From contig JAAYOH010000015.1 in assembly GCA_012520375.1 (NCBI GenBank), positions 1 through 64,000 of the forward strand: DNA of 64,000 bases, given 5' to 3'. This document shows, piece after piece, positions 17,293 to 27,130 of this stretch. The notes beneath the pieces were generated by a model. That model worked only from the letters and a program-made list of their open reading frames with translations, did not search any database and was not told the DNA's origin. This stretch comes from Clostridiales bacterium (GTDB lineage: Bacteria; Bacillota; Clostridia; Christensenellales; Aristaeellaceae). The position numbers were made by a program, and so were the translations under genes. The first letter of the stretch is position 1. Each line of letters starts with the position of its first letter.

Positions 17293-18014
17293 GTGATCCC
17301 CCCTTCATAGGGAATGACCAGGGCCGTGATGTTGTCTGCCCCGCCCCGCTGCAAGGCGGCCTCCACCAGGGAACCAAGCTTGTCCTCCCAAGGAATGTCC
17401 ATACGCAAGATCCGGGCCAGTTCGGAACTGCTCAGGTAGTTGGACAGACCGTCGGTACATAGTAGCCAGCAGTCCCCCGGTCTGTAATCCATCCTGATGA
17501 TATCGCTGATCACGTGCTTTCCCGTGCCCAGGGCCCGGGTGATCATGTTGCGCTGGGGATGTACCCGCGCTTCTTTGTGGGTGATTTCTCCCCGCTCCAA
17601 CAGCTCGTTGACCAGGGAGTGGTCGTTGGTCATCTGCATCAGCGCCTCGTTCCGGAGCAGGTATGCCCGGCTGTCTCCCACGTGGCAAAGGTAAACATAG
17701 TCGCTGCCAAACCATAAGCCTGTCAGGGTGGTACCCATGCCGTGCTGGCCGGGGTCCTGCCTGCTCTGTCGATAGATGGCCGCATTGGCAAGATCCACCG
17801 CCCGGATCAGCACCTCTTCCGAAGCAGGGTCGTCAGCCTCCCGCAGGATCTGGGAAAAGACCTGAATGGCCATGGCGCTTGCCACTTCGCCGGCCCGGTG
17901 ACCGCCCATTCCGTCCGCGACCGCAGCAAAACGCTCCCCACTGACTGGCAGGTAACTGGCATCCTCGTTGGTGAGACGGACCCTTCCCACATCGGTCATC
18001 ACATAGGCTTTCAA
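17289..18014 (-). CDS. stp: PP2C-type Ser/Thr phosphatase, partner of PrkC
   Basis: Metal-dependent phosphatase that reverses PrkC phosphorylation; 241 residues. Motifs include TDVGRVRLTNEDA (N-terminal metal aspartate), ADGMGGHRAGEVAS, HVGDSRAYL, and LLCTDGLSNYL with a final GGADNITALV. The start overlaps the rlmN stop and the stop overlaps the prkC start (ATGA in each case), so the three are translationally coupled. Confidence 0.97.
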   Translation of the reverse strand: MKAYVMTDVGRVRLTNEDASYLPVSGERFAAVADGMGGHRAGEVASAMAIQVFSQILREADDPASEEVLIRAVDLANAAIYRQSRQDPGQHGMGTTLTGLWFGSDYVYLCHVGDSRAYLLRNEALMQMTNDHSLVNELLERGEITHKEARVHPQRNMITRALGTGKHVISDIIRMDYRPGDCWLLCTDGLSNYLSSSELARILRMDIPWEDKLGSLVEAALQRGGADNITALVIPYEGGIT

Positions 18015-19072
18015 CTTTGCTCACCCCTCAGTTGTTTTTCCATTCCATGGATCGCGCCACGGCGCAATTGGCCGCAGGCGCCCTGTATGTCGTTCCCCAT
18101 TTCCCGGCGCTTGGTCGCAGAGATATGAGAGCGGTCCAGTTCCTCCAGGAATGCGTCCACCTGACGATCGGTGGCCGGAAGCAGATCCCGTTCAGATACT
18201 TTGTTCAGGGGGATCAGGTTCACATGACACTGCATGCCCCGGATCAGCCCTGCCAAACGCCTGGCATGGACAGGCTCGCAGTTCAATCCTCCAATCAGGA
18301 TGTACTCGATGATTACCCTTCGCCCTGTCACCGCGATATAACGCTTCAGAGCGTCCAGGGTCTCCCGGATGCTGTAGCGTTTGGCGATGGGCATGATGCG
18401 CCGCCGGATGGCGTCATCCGGCGCGTGCAGGGACAGGGAAAGGGTCACGGGCAAACCTTCCCCGGAAAATCTGTCGATCATGGGTACCAAACCGCAGGTG
18501 GACAGAGAAATGCTCCGAGCAGAAAGGTTTAGCCCATCCGGTGCTGTCACCAATCGCAGGAATGTCACCGTGTTGTCGTAGTTGTCCAGGGGCTCGCCGC
18601 TGCCCATCAACACCAGATTTCCTACCCGCTCTCCGGATTCAGCCAGGATCTCATTGGCCAGCAGGACTTGCCCTACCATCTCCCCGGGGCTCAGGTCCCG
18701 TACACAACCATCCAGGGTGGAAGCGCAGAAAAGGCAGCCCATGCGGCAGCCCACCTGGGTGGACAGGCACAGGGTACATCCATGGCGATACCGCATCAAA
18801 ACCCCTTCAACCAGGTTGCCGTCGGGCAGTTCGAAGAGGAATTTCCGAGTCCCGTCAAGCTTGGATTCGAAGATCTCCCGTACCCGCACCGGATTGGTCA
18901 CCGCTTCCCCCCTCATCTCCTCTCGAAGCGCAGCGGGCAGGTTGCTCATTTTTTCGATGGGAGTACCCGATACCACCCATTTTGCCAACTGATCGCCCCG
19001 GAATGCGCTCTGTCCCTTTTGCTTCATGTAGTCCTTCAGCGCTGCCGAGGACATTCCGCACAATTGGATCAT
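18011..19072 (-). CDS. rlmN: 23S rRNA (adenine2503-C2)-methyltransferase RlmN
   Basis: Radical-SAM enzyme methylating A2503 of 23S rRNA and A37 of some tRNAs. 353 residues from the ATG at 19072, which overlaps the rsmB stop (ATGA). The radical-SAM cluster motif is CRMGCLFC (CxxxCxxC) after STQVG, followed by GSGEPLDNYDN and the S-adenosylmethionine-binding SLSLHAPDD stretch. The C-terminal methyl-carrying cysteine is in GACGQL. Confidence 0.97.
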   Translation of the reverse strand: MIQLCGMSSAALKDYMKQKGQSAFRGDQLAKWVVSGTPIEKMSNLPAALREEMRGEAVTNPVRVREIFESKLDGTRKFLFELPDGNLVEGVLMRYRHGCTLCLSTQVGCRMGCLFCASTLDGCVRDLSPGEMVGQVLLANEILAESGERVGNLVLMGSGEPLDNYDNTVTFLRLVTAPDGLNLSARSISLSTCGLVPMIDRFSGEGLPVTLSLSLHAPDDAIRRRIMPIAKRYSIRETLDALKRYIAVTGRRVIIEYILIGGLNCEPVHARRLAGLIRGMQCHVNLIPLNKVSERDLLPATDRQVDAFLEELDRSHISATKRREMGNDIQGACGQLRRGAIHGMEKQLRGEQS

Positions 19073-20463
19073 GACGCCGTCCGCCGGAACCGGGCGATGA
19101 AAAAACCTTCGATTCCGTCCCTGTGGGCTTGTACCTGGATCCATCCCCGCTGCCAGTGGGGCTTTAAGGGGCCTGGCAACCAGGAATCGTCCGGATCCAT
19201 CTCGAATTCGGGATGAGCAACCAGGAAATCCTTCACCCTATCCTGGTTCTCCTCTTTCAGGATGGTGCAGGTAGAGTAGACAAGCCTGCCGCCCACTTTC
19301 ACATAGGCACTGCAGGCGTCCAGGATCTTGCCCTGCAGCAGGGAGAGGCTTTGGATGTCCGCGTCGCTGATCCGGTATTTGATGTCCGGTTTGTCGATCA
19401 TGACGCCAAGCCCCGAGCAGGGCGCATCCACCAGTACGGCGTCAAAGCTTTCGGCAAGTTCTGGCTTTGGAATGGTGGCGTCCCGGGACACTACCCGCAG
19501 GTTATCCAGTTTCAGGCGTTTGGCTGCGGCCCGTAGCAGTTCACAGCGGTGATCGTGGAGTTCCCAGGCCTGTACGCGTCCGGTCAGGTGCATCATCTCA
19601 CAGACCAGAGAAGCCTTCCCACCGGGTGCAGCACAGGCGTCCAGGATATGCTGTCCATTCTTTGGCGCCAAGGCCAGGCACGGCAGGATGCTGCCTTCTC
19701 CCTGGATGCTGTAATGACCCCTCCGATAATCCGGATCTTTTAACAGGTCCCCACCGCCGCTGACAAGAAAACCGTAAGGAGTAACCCCTCTGGAAAAGGG
19801 TATTCCCCTGCGCTCAAGGTATGCGGCGAAGGACTCCGGGGTATAGCGCAGCAGATTGGGCCGTATGGTCAGTCTGTGCGCGTCGGGGCGGTATGCAATC
19901 ATCCGGGTGGCTTCCTCCATGCCGTATTGCCCGATCAGGCGCCGGGCCAAATCCTCCGGCAAAGAATGCATCACCGACAGGTATTTGATCGGATCCGAAT
20001 CCGGCGAGGGATACCTGATCTCTCCCCCGTCGCGGCCCCGGATCAGGCTGCGCAAGGTGCCGTTCACCAAAGCGACGAATGGCTCTTTCCCCAGGGTCCG
20101 CACCTGTTTAACCGCCTCATTCACCACCGCATGATCAGGAACCCTGTCCAGGAAGAGCAACTGGGCCGCTGCGATGTGCAGCACATCCTCCACAATGCGC
20201 TCCGGCATCTTTGCCACAAATTGCTTCAGCACCCATTCAATTTGCAGCTTGTTCTCCAGTGCGGCGTAGAAGATGGTGGTGGCAAGCCGTCTGTCCTCGG
20301 AAGACAAGATCCTCGCCCCCTTAAGCTGGTTATCCAGTGCTAAGTTGGCGTAAGCTCCGGAGCGGTTCACATCGATAAGGGCTTTCAGCGCCAATGTGCG
20401 CGGATCGCAGCGAGGCGCCCTCCTCTCCCCTCTCATGATCCTGTTTCCGCTCCGTCTATCCAT
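19069..20463 (-). CDS. rsmB: 16S rRNA (cytosine967-C5)-methyltransferase RsmB
   Basis: Fusion of an N-terminal NusB-like RNA-binding domain (about 15-150) and a C-terminal Rossmann methyltransferase; 464 residues. SAM site LDACAAPGGKAS; catalytic cysteines in DAPCSGLGVM and VYSTCTILKEENQ. It overlaps fmt by 8 bases at its start; an internal ATG at 20436 is an alternative start. This fmt-rsmB-rlmN-stp-prkC order is typical of Firmicutes. Confidence 0.95.
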   Translation of the reverse strand: MDRRSGNRIMRGERRAPRCDPRTLALKALIDVNRSGAYANLALDNQLKGARILSSEDRRLATTIFYAALENKLQIEWVLKQFVAKMPERIVEDVLHIAAAQLLFLDRVPDHAVVNEAVKQVRTLGKEPFVALVNGTLRSLIRGRDGGEIRYPSPDSDPIKYLSVMHSLPEDLARRLIGQYGMEEATRMIAYRPDAHRLTIRPNLLRYTPESFAAYLERRGIPFSRGVTPYGFLVSGGGDLLKDPDYRRGHYSIQGEGSILPCLALAPKNGQHILDACAAPGGKASLVCEMMHLTGRVQAWELHDHRCELLRAAAKRLKLDNLRVVSRDATIPKPELAESFDAVLVDAPCSGLGVMIDKPDIKYRISDADIQSLSLLQGKILDACSAYVKVGGRLVYSTCTILKEENQDRVKDFLVAHPEFEMDPDDSWLPGPLKPHWQRGWIQVQAHRDGIEGFFIARFRRTAS

Positions 20464-21391
20464 TCAGGACCGTCCCCGCTTTCAGGCTCTTCCCCAACAG
20501 ATATGCCCGCGCTTCCATTCGTTTGGCGTTGGGCGCCTGGATCTCCAAGAGTTCCAGTGCGCCGTTTCCACACCTGATTACCAATCCTTCCTTGGGACTT
20601 GACAAAATCACTTCTCCCGGGCAACCGGCCCACGCCCCGTGAAGCACCCTGGTCTTCCAGATCTTCAACACGCCGTCCCCCATCACCGCAAAGGCCCCAG
20701 GCCATGGGTTCAGACCTCGTACCCGGTTGTGCAGGTCCAGGGCATCCTGAGAGAAGTCAAGCCTTCCCATTTCCTTGTCCAGCATGGGCTCATAACTGGC
20801 CATTTCCTCGTCCTGGGGAATGCGGGGGAAGTCCCCTCCTTCGATGGCTGAAAGGGTCTCCATCAGAAGTTCCGCACCCATATGGGCCAACCGCTCTCCC
20901 AGATCCCCTGCGGTTTCGTCCGGCAGGATCCGGGTTTTCTGCTGCATGATCATGTCTCCGGTGTCCAATCCTGTATCGGTAAACATGGTGGTGATGCCGG
21001 TGTATTCCTCTCCCATCAGGATGGCCCAGTTGATGGGAGCCGCGCCCCGGTGTTTTGGAAGCAGGGAGGCGTGAACGTTCACCGTACCCAGCCTGGGCAC
21101 ATTCAGATTCTCCTGCGACAGGATCTGCCCAAAGGCAACCGTGACGCACAGGTCAGGCTTCAAGGCCATCAGCATCTCCAGTCCATCGGGTCGTCGGATG
21201 CGCTCCGGCTGGAATACCGGGATACCCTGATCCACCGCATACTGCTTTACCGGGCAAGTCTTCACCTTTTTGCCCCGTCCCGCGGGTCTGTCAGGCTGAC
21301 AGAACACGCCCACGACCTGCCATCCCCCCTCTACCAGAGCCTTCAGGGAAGGGAGAGCGAAGTCCGGCGTCCCCATGAAAACGATGCGCAT
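20456..21391 (-). CDS. fmt: Methionyl-tRNA formyltransferase
   Basis: Formylates initiator Met-tRNA; 311 residues. Formyl-THF-binding catalytic segment HASLLPKHRGAAPINWAI carries the catalytic His and Asn partners, with the N-terminal Rossmann start MRIVFMGTPDFALPSL. It partners def directly upstream, so formylation and deformylation are co-expressed. Confidence 0.97.
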   Translation of the reverse strand: MRIVFMGTPDFALPSLKALVEGGWQVVGVFCQPDRPAGRGKKVKTCPVKQYAVDQGIPVFQPERIRRPDGLEMLMALKPDLCVTVAFGQILSQENLNVPRLGTVNVHASLLPKHRGAAPINWAILMGEEYTGITTMFTDTGLDTGDMIMQQKTRILPDETAGDLGERLAHMGAELLMETLSAIEGGDFPRIPQDEEMASYEPMLDKEMGRLDFSQDALDLHNRVRGLNPWPGAFAVMGDGVLKIWKTRVLHGAWAGCPGEVILSSPKEGLVIRCGNGALELLEIQAPNAKRMEARAYLLGKSLKAGTVLNG

Positions 21392-21394
21392 ACC

Positions 21395-21874
21395 CTACTC
21401 CCCTTCTTTCTCTTGGGGCTGCTCGTCTGTGACGTCCTCGATCATCTTGTCTACATATAGGATGCCGTCCAGGTGATCGAGTTCATGGCACAGGGCAACC
21501 GCCATCAGTCCCTCCCCCTCCATCACAAAGGAACGTCCCTGGCGATCCAGAGCCCGCACTGTTACCTTCTGGGGCCTTTCCACAGTGCAACGCCGACCCG
21601 GGATGCTCAGGCATCCTTCCACCTCGATCTGGCTGCCGGACTGTTCCAGGATTTCGGGATTGATCAGCTCCACCAGCCCGTCGCCGATGTCGACCACCAC
21701 TACCCGCCGCAGGATACCCACCTGGGGCGCAGCAAGCCCCACGCCGTTTGCTTCATACATGGTATCCGCCATATCCTCCAGCAGCTGTTTTGTGCGCCGG
21801 TTGATGGCGGCCACCGGCCGGGCTGTTTTGCGCAACACGTCGTCCCCCATGGTAAATATGGTCCGAACTGCCAT
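21395..21874 (-). CDS. def: Peptide deformylase
   Basis: Removes N-formyl groups from nascent proteins. 159 residues from the ATG at 21874 (AGGGG box upstream; a GTG nine bases earlier is a weaker option). All three deformylase motifs are intact: [15 protein letters not shown] and HELDH (metal ligands Cys, His, His). Confidence 0.97.
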   Translation of the reverse strand: MAVRTIFTMGDDVLRKTARPVAAINRRTKQLLEDMADTMYEANGVGLAAPQVGILRRVVVVDIGDGLVELINPEILEQSGSQIEVEGCLSIPGRRCTVERPQKVTVRALDRQGRSFVMEGEGLMAVALCHELDHLDGILYVDKMIEDVTDEQPQEKEGE

Positions 21875-21885
21875 CCCACTCACCC

Positions 21886-24114
21886 CTACAACATGTTCGA
21901 CGGATCGATCTCCAGGTCGATCCTTACATCCTTTTGTTCCCTGGAAAACTCGTCCATTTTTGCCAGGATCTGCTGTGCCTCGGGTTTTCGGTATAATTTG
22001 ACGAACACCTGCCAGCGGTATTCCCCCCGGATCATACCCAGGGGCGCCTCCAGCGCCCGCATATGCACCACATAGGATTTCAGCTCGCTCTCCTCGTTGA
22101 GGTAATCACCCAGTTCTTTTTCAAGGCTCTGAGCCTTTTGGATCACTGCCTCTTCATCCTTTCCCGTGACCAATAGTCTGGCCAACCGGGTGTAGGGCGG
22201 GTACAGAGCGCGCCGGCGAAGCGTATTCTCCTTTCTGTAAAAGGCTCGGTAGTCCTGTTTGGCGGCCAGCTGAATGGCGTAGTGATCGGGCTCGCAGGTC
22301 TGGATGATTACCCTGCCCGGATCCTGGGCGCGACCCGCCCGGCCTGCAACCTGGGTGAGCAACTGGAAGGTGCGCTCCGCTGCCCGGTAGTCCGGGATGT
22401 TCAGAGACATATCAGCCGCCACCACCCCTACGAGGGTAACGTCAGGGAAATCCAACCCCTTCGCGATCATTTGTGTGCCAATCAGCACATCCGCCTCACG
22501 GCGTCCGAAGGCGGACAGGATTTTTTCGTGTCCGTCCTTTCCCCTCGTGGTGTCCAGATCCATGCGGGCAAGCCTGGCGCCTGGCAACAACGCCTGCACC
22601 GCTTCCTGTACCTTCTGGGTCCCGATGCCAAAATATCGAATATGCACGCTTCCGCATTCCGGACACCGTTTTGGGGGCCTGCGCATGGCGCCGCAGTAAT
22701 GGCAGCGCAGCATGTCATCGGAACGGTGGTAGATCATGGAGACGTCACAGGCTTGGCAGCGCTCCACATAGCCGCATTTCCGGCAAGACACAAAAGTGGA
22801 GTAGCCCCTGCGGTTGATGAACAGTATGGATTGCTTGCCCTCCGCAAGGCATTCCAAAAGGGCTTGCTGCAGCGCCCCACTGAGCATGGAATTGTTTCCC
22901 CTGCTGATCTCTTTCCCCATGTCAACGATCTCCACCGTCGGCAGGGGTCTCCCGTTGACCCGTTGGCTCAGTTCCAACAGCTGGTATCGGTTCTCGGGGC
23001 GCACCCTGGCATCCGTCCGCATAAAGCTCTCGATACAGGGGGTGGCGCTGCCCAGAACCAGAGCCGCGCCTGCTCTTTTGCAGCGTTCCCAGGCCACCTC
23101 CCGGGCATCGTAGCGGGGCCGCCTGTCGCTTTTGTAGCTGGTCTCGTGCTCCTCGTCCACCACGATGAGTCCAAGCTCCTCAAGGGGCGCGAATACGGCG
23201 GATCGCGCGCCCACCACCACCCGGGCATCGCCCCGGCGGATGCGGCGCCACTCGTCATAGCGCTCGCCGGGAGACAATCGGGAGTGGAGCACAGCGGCAC
23301 AGTCCCCAAACCGGGAGCGAAACCAGTCCACGATCTGAGGCGTCAGGGAAATCTCGGGTACCAGCACGATAGCGCCTTTACCGCTTTGAAGGACGCCCCG
23401 GATCAGGCGAATGTAGACTTCGGTCTTTCCGCTGCCCGTCACCCCCAAGAGCAGAAAGCGTCCGACACCTCTTTTTACCCCCTCTTCCACTTCTCGGACC
23501 GCATCGGCTTGGGCGCTTGTCAGTTCGGGATCCTGCCGGCCCCGGATTATGGGGGCCCGGAAGGGACTGCGCAGCTGCTCCACCTCGTAGATTTTCACCA
23601 AGCCCTGCTTTTTCAGGGCGGTCAAGGCGGACCCATTCAATCCCGCGCTGGGCCTGGCCCCTTCCAATAACTGCCGCAACACTTCCGCCTGTCTGGGCGC
23701 TCGGGATTTTTTGCCCTGAATGGCGATTTGCGCCTGGTCCTCGTCGCAATTAAGCTGTGCCATCCTCAGTTTTTTTGCACGCACCCGTTCCCTCCGCAAT
23801 TGGGCGGGAATCATCTGCCGCAGGGCAGAAGCCAGGGTGCAGAAGTAAGTTTCCCGCATCCATTGGGCCAATTCCAGCAGCTCCGGCAGCAGCAGAGGAT
23901 ACGCCTCCAAGGGCCGGATGACCGGTTTCACCCGTTGGGGCTCCAGTTCGCACTGCTCCTCCAGGCGCACCACATAGCCCTCCACCTGCCGGGGGCCGAA
24001 GGGGACGACCACCCGCTGTCCGGGCGCCAAAACCATCCCGTTTGGAACCGAGTAGGTATATACCTGGTCCAATTCTTCCGCATTCAAGTCTACGATGACG
24101 CCAGCGTACCTCAT
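21886..24114 (-). CDS. priA: Primosomal helicase PriA
   Basis: Restarts stalled replication forks. 742 residues: an N-terminal DNA-binding domain, Walker [16 protein letters not shown] box ([11 protein letters not shown]), the eight-cysteine zinc-binding insert between motifs IV and V ([14 protein letters not shown] ... CHYC ... CPECG), and the helicase C-terminal motifs ([10 protein letters not shown]). Its ATG overlaps the coaBC stop. Confidence 0.97.
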   Translation of the reverse strand: MRYAGVIVDLNAEELDQVYTYSVPNGMVLAPGQRVVVPFGPRQVEGYVVRLEEQCELEPQRVKPVIRPLEAYPLLLPELLELAQWMRETYFCTLASALRQMIPAQLRRERVRAKKLRMAQLNCDEDQAQIAIQGKKSRAPRQAEVLRQLLEGARPSAGLNGSALTALKKQGLVKIYEVEQLRSPFRAPIIRGRQDPELTSAQADAVREVEEGVKRGVGRFLLLGVTGSGKTEVYIRLIRGVLQSGKGAIVLVPEISLTPQIVDWFRSRFGDCAAVLHSRLSPGERYDEWRRIRRGDARVVVGARSAVFAPLEELGLIVVDEEHETSYKSDRRPRYDAREVAWERCKRAGAALVLGSATPCIESFMRTDARVRPENRYQLLELSQRVNGRPLPTVEIVDMGKEISRGNNSMLSGALQQALLECLAEGKQSILFINRRGYSTFVSCRKCGYVERCQACDVSMIYHRSDDMLRCHYCGAMRRPPKRCPECGSVHIRYFGIGTQKVQEAVQALLPGARLARMDLDTTRGKDGHEKILSAFGRREADVLIGTQMIAKGLDFPDVTLVGVVAADMSLNIPDYRAAERTFQLLTQVAGRAGRAQDPGRVIIQTCEPDHYAIQLAAKQDYRAFYRKENTLRRRALYPPYTRLARLLVTGKDEEAVIQKAQSLEKELGDYLNEESELKSYVVHMRALEAPLGMIRGEYRWQVFVKLYRKPEAQQILAKMDEFSREQKDVRIDLEIDPSNML

Positions 24115-25313
24115 ACCTTCTCCCAGCAGCCAAGGACCCGATCCAGGATCACATTTGCTACGTCTCTTTTGCTCATCAGGGGAAGGGGTTCCGCGCCCGT
24201 TTCACTGACGATGATCACCTGGTTGGTGTCCACCCCAAAGCCCGCTCCCGGCTGGGTCAGGTCATTCGCCACGACAAAGTCGGCACGCTTGCTCAGCAGC
24301 TTTTTCCGGGCATTTTCCGCCAGGTCCTCGGTTTCTGCGGCAAACGCCACCAGCACCTGTCCGGGTCGCTTCACTTCGCCCAGGGCTTTCGCCACATCCG
24401 GGGTGGGTTTCAGCCTGAGGACCAGATCGCCGCCGGTCTTTTTTATCTTGCTGTCGCTGACCGTTTCCGGGGCAAAGTCAGCGGGCGCCGCCGCCTGGAC
24501 CACCGCATCTGCCCCGGGCGCCAGGTTCATCATGTGGATGTGCAGATCCGCAGTGCTTTCGATGGACACCAGTTCCACTCCGTGGGGCGGTTCCAGCTTT
24601 GTGGGCCCGCTGACCAGGGTCACCAAAGCGCCCCGCCGGGCTGCTGCCTCGGCAATGGCATACCCCATCTTTCCGCTTGAATGGTTGCTGATGAAGCGCA
24701 CCGGGTCCAGCCGCTCCCGGGTGGGACCGGCGGTCACCAGGATGCGCCGGCCAAAGAGGTCTTTCTTCCCGCAGAGGATCTCTTTCACAGCCTTGACGAT
24801 CTCTTCCGGCTCCTCCATCCTGCCTACATCGCTTTCCTGACAGGCCAGTCTGCCCGAACCCGGCCCCACGAAACGGATGCCCCGTTCCTTGAGACATCTG
24901 ACGTTCTCCTGAGTCGCCGGATGCCGCCACATCTTGCCGTTCATCGCGGGGGCAAGCAGTACCGGAGAGGTGACTGCCAGACAAGTAGTTGAAAGCAAAT
25001 CATCCGCTATACCCCCTGCCATTTTGGCCAGGATATTGGCTGTGGCAGGGGCGATCAACAGCAGATCGCAGGATCGTGCCAGAGAAATATGCCCGATTTC
25101 ATAGCTGTTGTGAAAGGTCTGTGTGTACACGGGCCCTCCGGAAAGGGCCTCAAAGCTGGCCGGTGCGACAAAGAGACATGCGTTCTGCGTCATCACCACG
25201 CGAACACACGCCCCTTCTTTTTTGAGGCGGCTCACCAGGTCACAGGCCTTGTATGCTGCAATGCCGCCTGTCACCCCCAGTACCACGGTATGCCCGTTCA
25301 GCGCACCCTCCAT
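24111..25313 (-). CDS. coaBC: Bifunctional phosphopantothenoylcysteine decarboxylase/synthetase
   Basis: Two consecutive steps of coenzyme A synthesis. 400 residues: CoaC domain (about 1-180) with the flavin-binding GGIAAYKA start and the substrate clamp APAMNGKMW; CoaB domain (about 185-400) with VTAGPTRERLDPVRFISNHSSGK and the lysine-containing KIKKTGGDL. It directly abuts rpoZ. Confidence 0.97.
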   Translation of the reverse strand: MEGALNGHTVVLGVTGGIAAYKACDLVSRLKKEGACVRVVMTQNACLFVAPASFEALSGGPVYTQTFHNSYEIGHISLARSCDLLLIAPATANILAKMAGGIADDLLSTTCLAVTSPVLLAPAMNGKMWRHPATQENVRCLKERGIRFVGPGSGRLACQESDVGRMEEPEEIVKAVKEILCGKKDLFGRRILVTAGPTRERLDPVRFISNHSSGKMGYAIAEAAARRGALVTLVSGPTKLEPPHGVELVSIESTADLHIHMMNLAPGADAVVQAAAPADFAPETVSDSKIKKTGGDLVLRLKPTPDVAKALGEVKRPGQVLVAFAAETEDLAENARKKLLSKRADFVVANDLTQPGAGFGVDTNQVIIVSETGAEPLPLMSKRDVANVILDRVLGCWEKV

Positions 25314-25520
25314 CTATCCCTCTTCTTCCTCGCGGGAATAGGTAATCAATCCGCGGTTGATCTCCTCGATGGCGATGGCCAGGGGCTTGGTCTCCTTGGT
25401 GTCGATCAATGGCTCGCTGCCGTTGATGATCTCGCGGGCGCGCTTGGCCGCTTTCACGGCCAGGGTGTAACGGCAGTCCACCTTGCCCAGCAACTCTTCA
25501 ATGGGGGGATTTGTCATCAT
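25314..25520 (-). CDS. rpoZ: RNA polymerase omega subunit
   Basis: Small RNA polymerase assembly subunit, 68 residues. The core KVDCRYTLAVKAAKRAREI is characteristic, followed by KPLAIAIEEINRG. The acidic tail EEEEG is encoded by GA-rich bases that double as the ribosome binding site of coaBC. It follows gmk, the standard order. Confidence 0.95.
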   Translation of the reverse strand: MMTNPPIEELLGKVDCRYTLAVKAAKRAREIINGSEPLIDTKETKPLAIAIEEINRGLITYSREEEEG

Positions 25521-25536
25521 GTTCGTACGCCTCCAG

Positions 25537-26202
25537 TCATTTGTTTCCTTCGTTATAATAGCGTTCCAGCAGTTCCAGGCAAACCTTGGGGTCGGCGAAA
25601 TCCCGTGTAAGGGCCGACAAGGTATCCCGTTCCCGCTTTCCGGTCACGTAGGTGCCTGCCATCACCTCACCCAGCTGGGCGACCGCCCGATCCACTTCAT
25701 CGTTGATGATGAGCGCGTCGTAGCCCTTGGCCGCCTCCAGCTCGCTGGGTACTTTGAGGATGCGACGAGTCAACCTTTCCATGTCCTCGGTACCCCGGCC
25801 CACCAGTCGCCTGATCAGGGTGTGCGTGTCCGGTGGCAGGATGAAAACCCCCACGGTATCTGGGTAGTACCGGATCACCTGCTGCGCCCCGTTGTTCTCG
25901 ATTTCAAGGAGCACGTTCTGTCCCTTGTCAAGCTTTTCCATCACGATGCTCCTGGGCGTGCCATACCAATTGTCGCCGTTGATCTCGGCGCACTCCAGGA
26001 AATCCCCTGCCGCCCTGCGAGCCAGGAAGGCCTCCCGGGTGATAAAGTAATAGTGAACGCCATCCACCTCGCCTGGCCTTGGCGCCCTGGTGGCGCAGGA
26101 TACGGAGAAATGGACCTCGGGATGAAGCAAAAGAAATTCTTTGCAGATGGTGCCTTTGCCCGCACCCGAGGGGCCTGAAACAACGTATAACCTGCCCTTC
26201 AT
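25537..26202 (-). CDS. gmk: Guanylate kinase
   Basis: Phosphorylates GMP to GDP; 221 residues. P-loop GPSGAGKGT, GMP-binding SVSCATRAPRPGEVDG and HYYFITREAF. AAAGGAG precedes the ATG. In most Firmicutes a remA (DUF370) gene lies between yicC and gmk; here only 12 bases separate them, so remA is missing from this position. Confidence 0.97.
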   Translation of the reverse strand: MKGRLYVVSGPSGAGKGTICKEFLLLHPEVHFSVSCATRAPRPGEVDGVHYYFITREAFLARRAAGDFLECAEINGDNWYGTPRSIVMEKLDKGQNVLLEIENNGAQQVIRYYPDTVGVFILPPDTHTLIRRLVGRGTEDMERLTRRILKVPSELEAAKGYDALIINDEVDRAVAQLGEVMAGTYVTGKRERDTLSALTRDFADPKVCLELLERYYNEGNK

Positions 26203-26214
26203 GCCGGTACTCCT

Positions 26215-27090
26215 TTATTCAACGTTCTGGGTCTGCTCCCGGATCTTTTCGATTTCGGCCTTTCCCGCTACCACCAGCCGGGTGATGTGGATATCCTGAG
26301 ATTTGGAAGATATGGTGTTCACCTCGCGATTGAGCTCCTGTACGAGAAAATCAAGCTTGCGCCCCACTGCCTGCCCGTTTTCCAGCATCTCCCGCATCTG
26401 GGCAAAATGGCTGTCCAACCGCACCAGTTCTTCGGAAATCGCGCTGCGATCCGCCATGATGGCCACTTCCTGCAGCAGCCGGGTCTGATCTACCGGGACA
26501 TCCAGGAGCTCCTCTATGCGCTGTCGCAGCCTTTCTTCGTATTCTTTCACCGTATCGGGATAACGGCTCCCGATCTCCTGCCGCATCTGCTCCAGCCTGG
26601 CGAGTCGTTCCGACAAGTCCTCTTTCAAAGACTCTCCTTCCCGCTCCCGCATCGCGACCAGGATGTCCAATGCCCCTGTTACCGCCTCAGCAATCAGAGC
26701 ATTCAAAGCTTCCAGGTCTTCTTCGGCCTCGGTAACCACCAGCACATCCGGCAGCATGGCCAGCTTCATCAGGCTCCGATCGTCCGGTATGGATCCACAC
26801 ATGCCGATCATGTCCTCCAGCGCCTTGGCGTAGGCCAAGTACAGGGCACGGTCCGCCCGAACGGCTCTGGCATCTTCGCGCAGGTTTCGATAGGTCATGA
26901 ACACGTCTACATGGCCCCGGCTCAGCCGTGAGGAAAGGAGCTTACGGATCGTATCCTCGGCAAAACCAAAAAAGCGGGGCATGCGAAAGTAAATATCCAG
27001 GAACCTGTGATTCACCGATTTCAGTTCTACCGTCAGCTCCCGGCCGTCTCGCCGGACCATAGAGCGCCCATATCCGGTCATGCTGCGCAT
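26215..27090 (-). CDS. YicC family endoribonuclease
   Basis: YicC/YloC-family RNase (291 residues); the E. coli member degrades certain small RNAs. The start MRSMTGYGRS and the C-terminal DUF1732 block (VRLDSHFAQMREML ... LDFLVQELNREVNTISSKSQD) are diagnostic. I chose the ATG at 27090, 6 bases after GGGAGG, rather than the one at 27096, which the ribosome binding site abuts. Confidence 0.93.
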   Translation of the reverse strand: MRSMTGYGRSMVRRDGRELTVELKSVNHRFLDIYFRMPRFFGFAEDTIRKLLSSRLSRGHVDVFMTYRNLREDARAVRADRALYLAYAKALEDMIGMCGSIPDDRSLMKLAMLPDVLVVTEAEEDLEALNALIAEAVTGALDILVAMREREGESLKEDLSERLARLEQMRQEIGSRYPDTVKEYEERLRQRIEELLDVPVDQTRLLQEVAIMADRSAISEELVRLDSHFAQMREMLENGQAVGRKLDFLVQELNREVNTISSKSQDIHITRLVVAGKAEIEKIREQTQNVE

Positions 27091-27130
27091 AGCCATCCTC
27101 CCAACAACGCCATCTTAAAAGTATAGCACT

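Noticed and set aside
22282-23670. Open frame of 462 codons antisense to priA
   Set aside because: Overlaps the full-length, motif-complete priA gene on the other strand; GC-rich coding strands often leave long antisense frames. No ribosome binding site or family motif.
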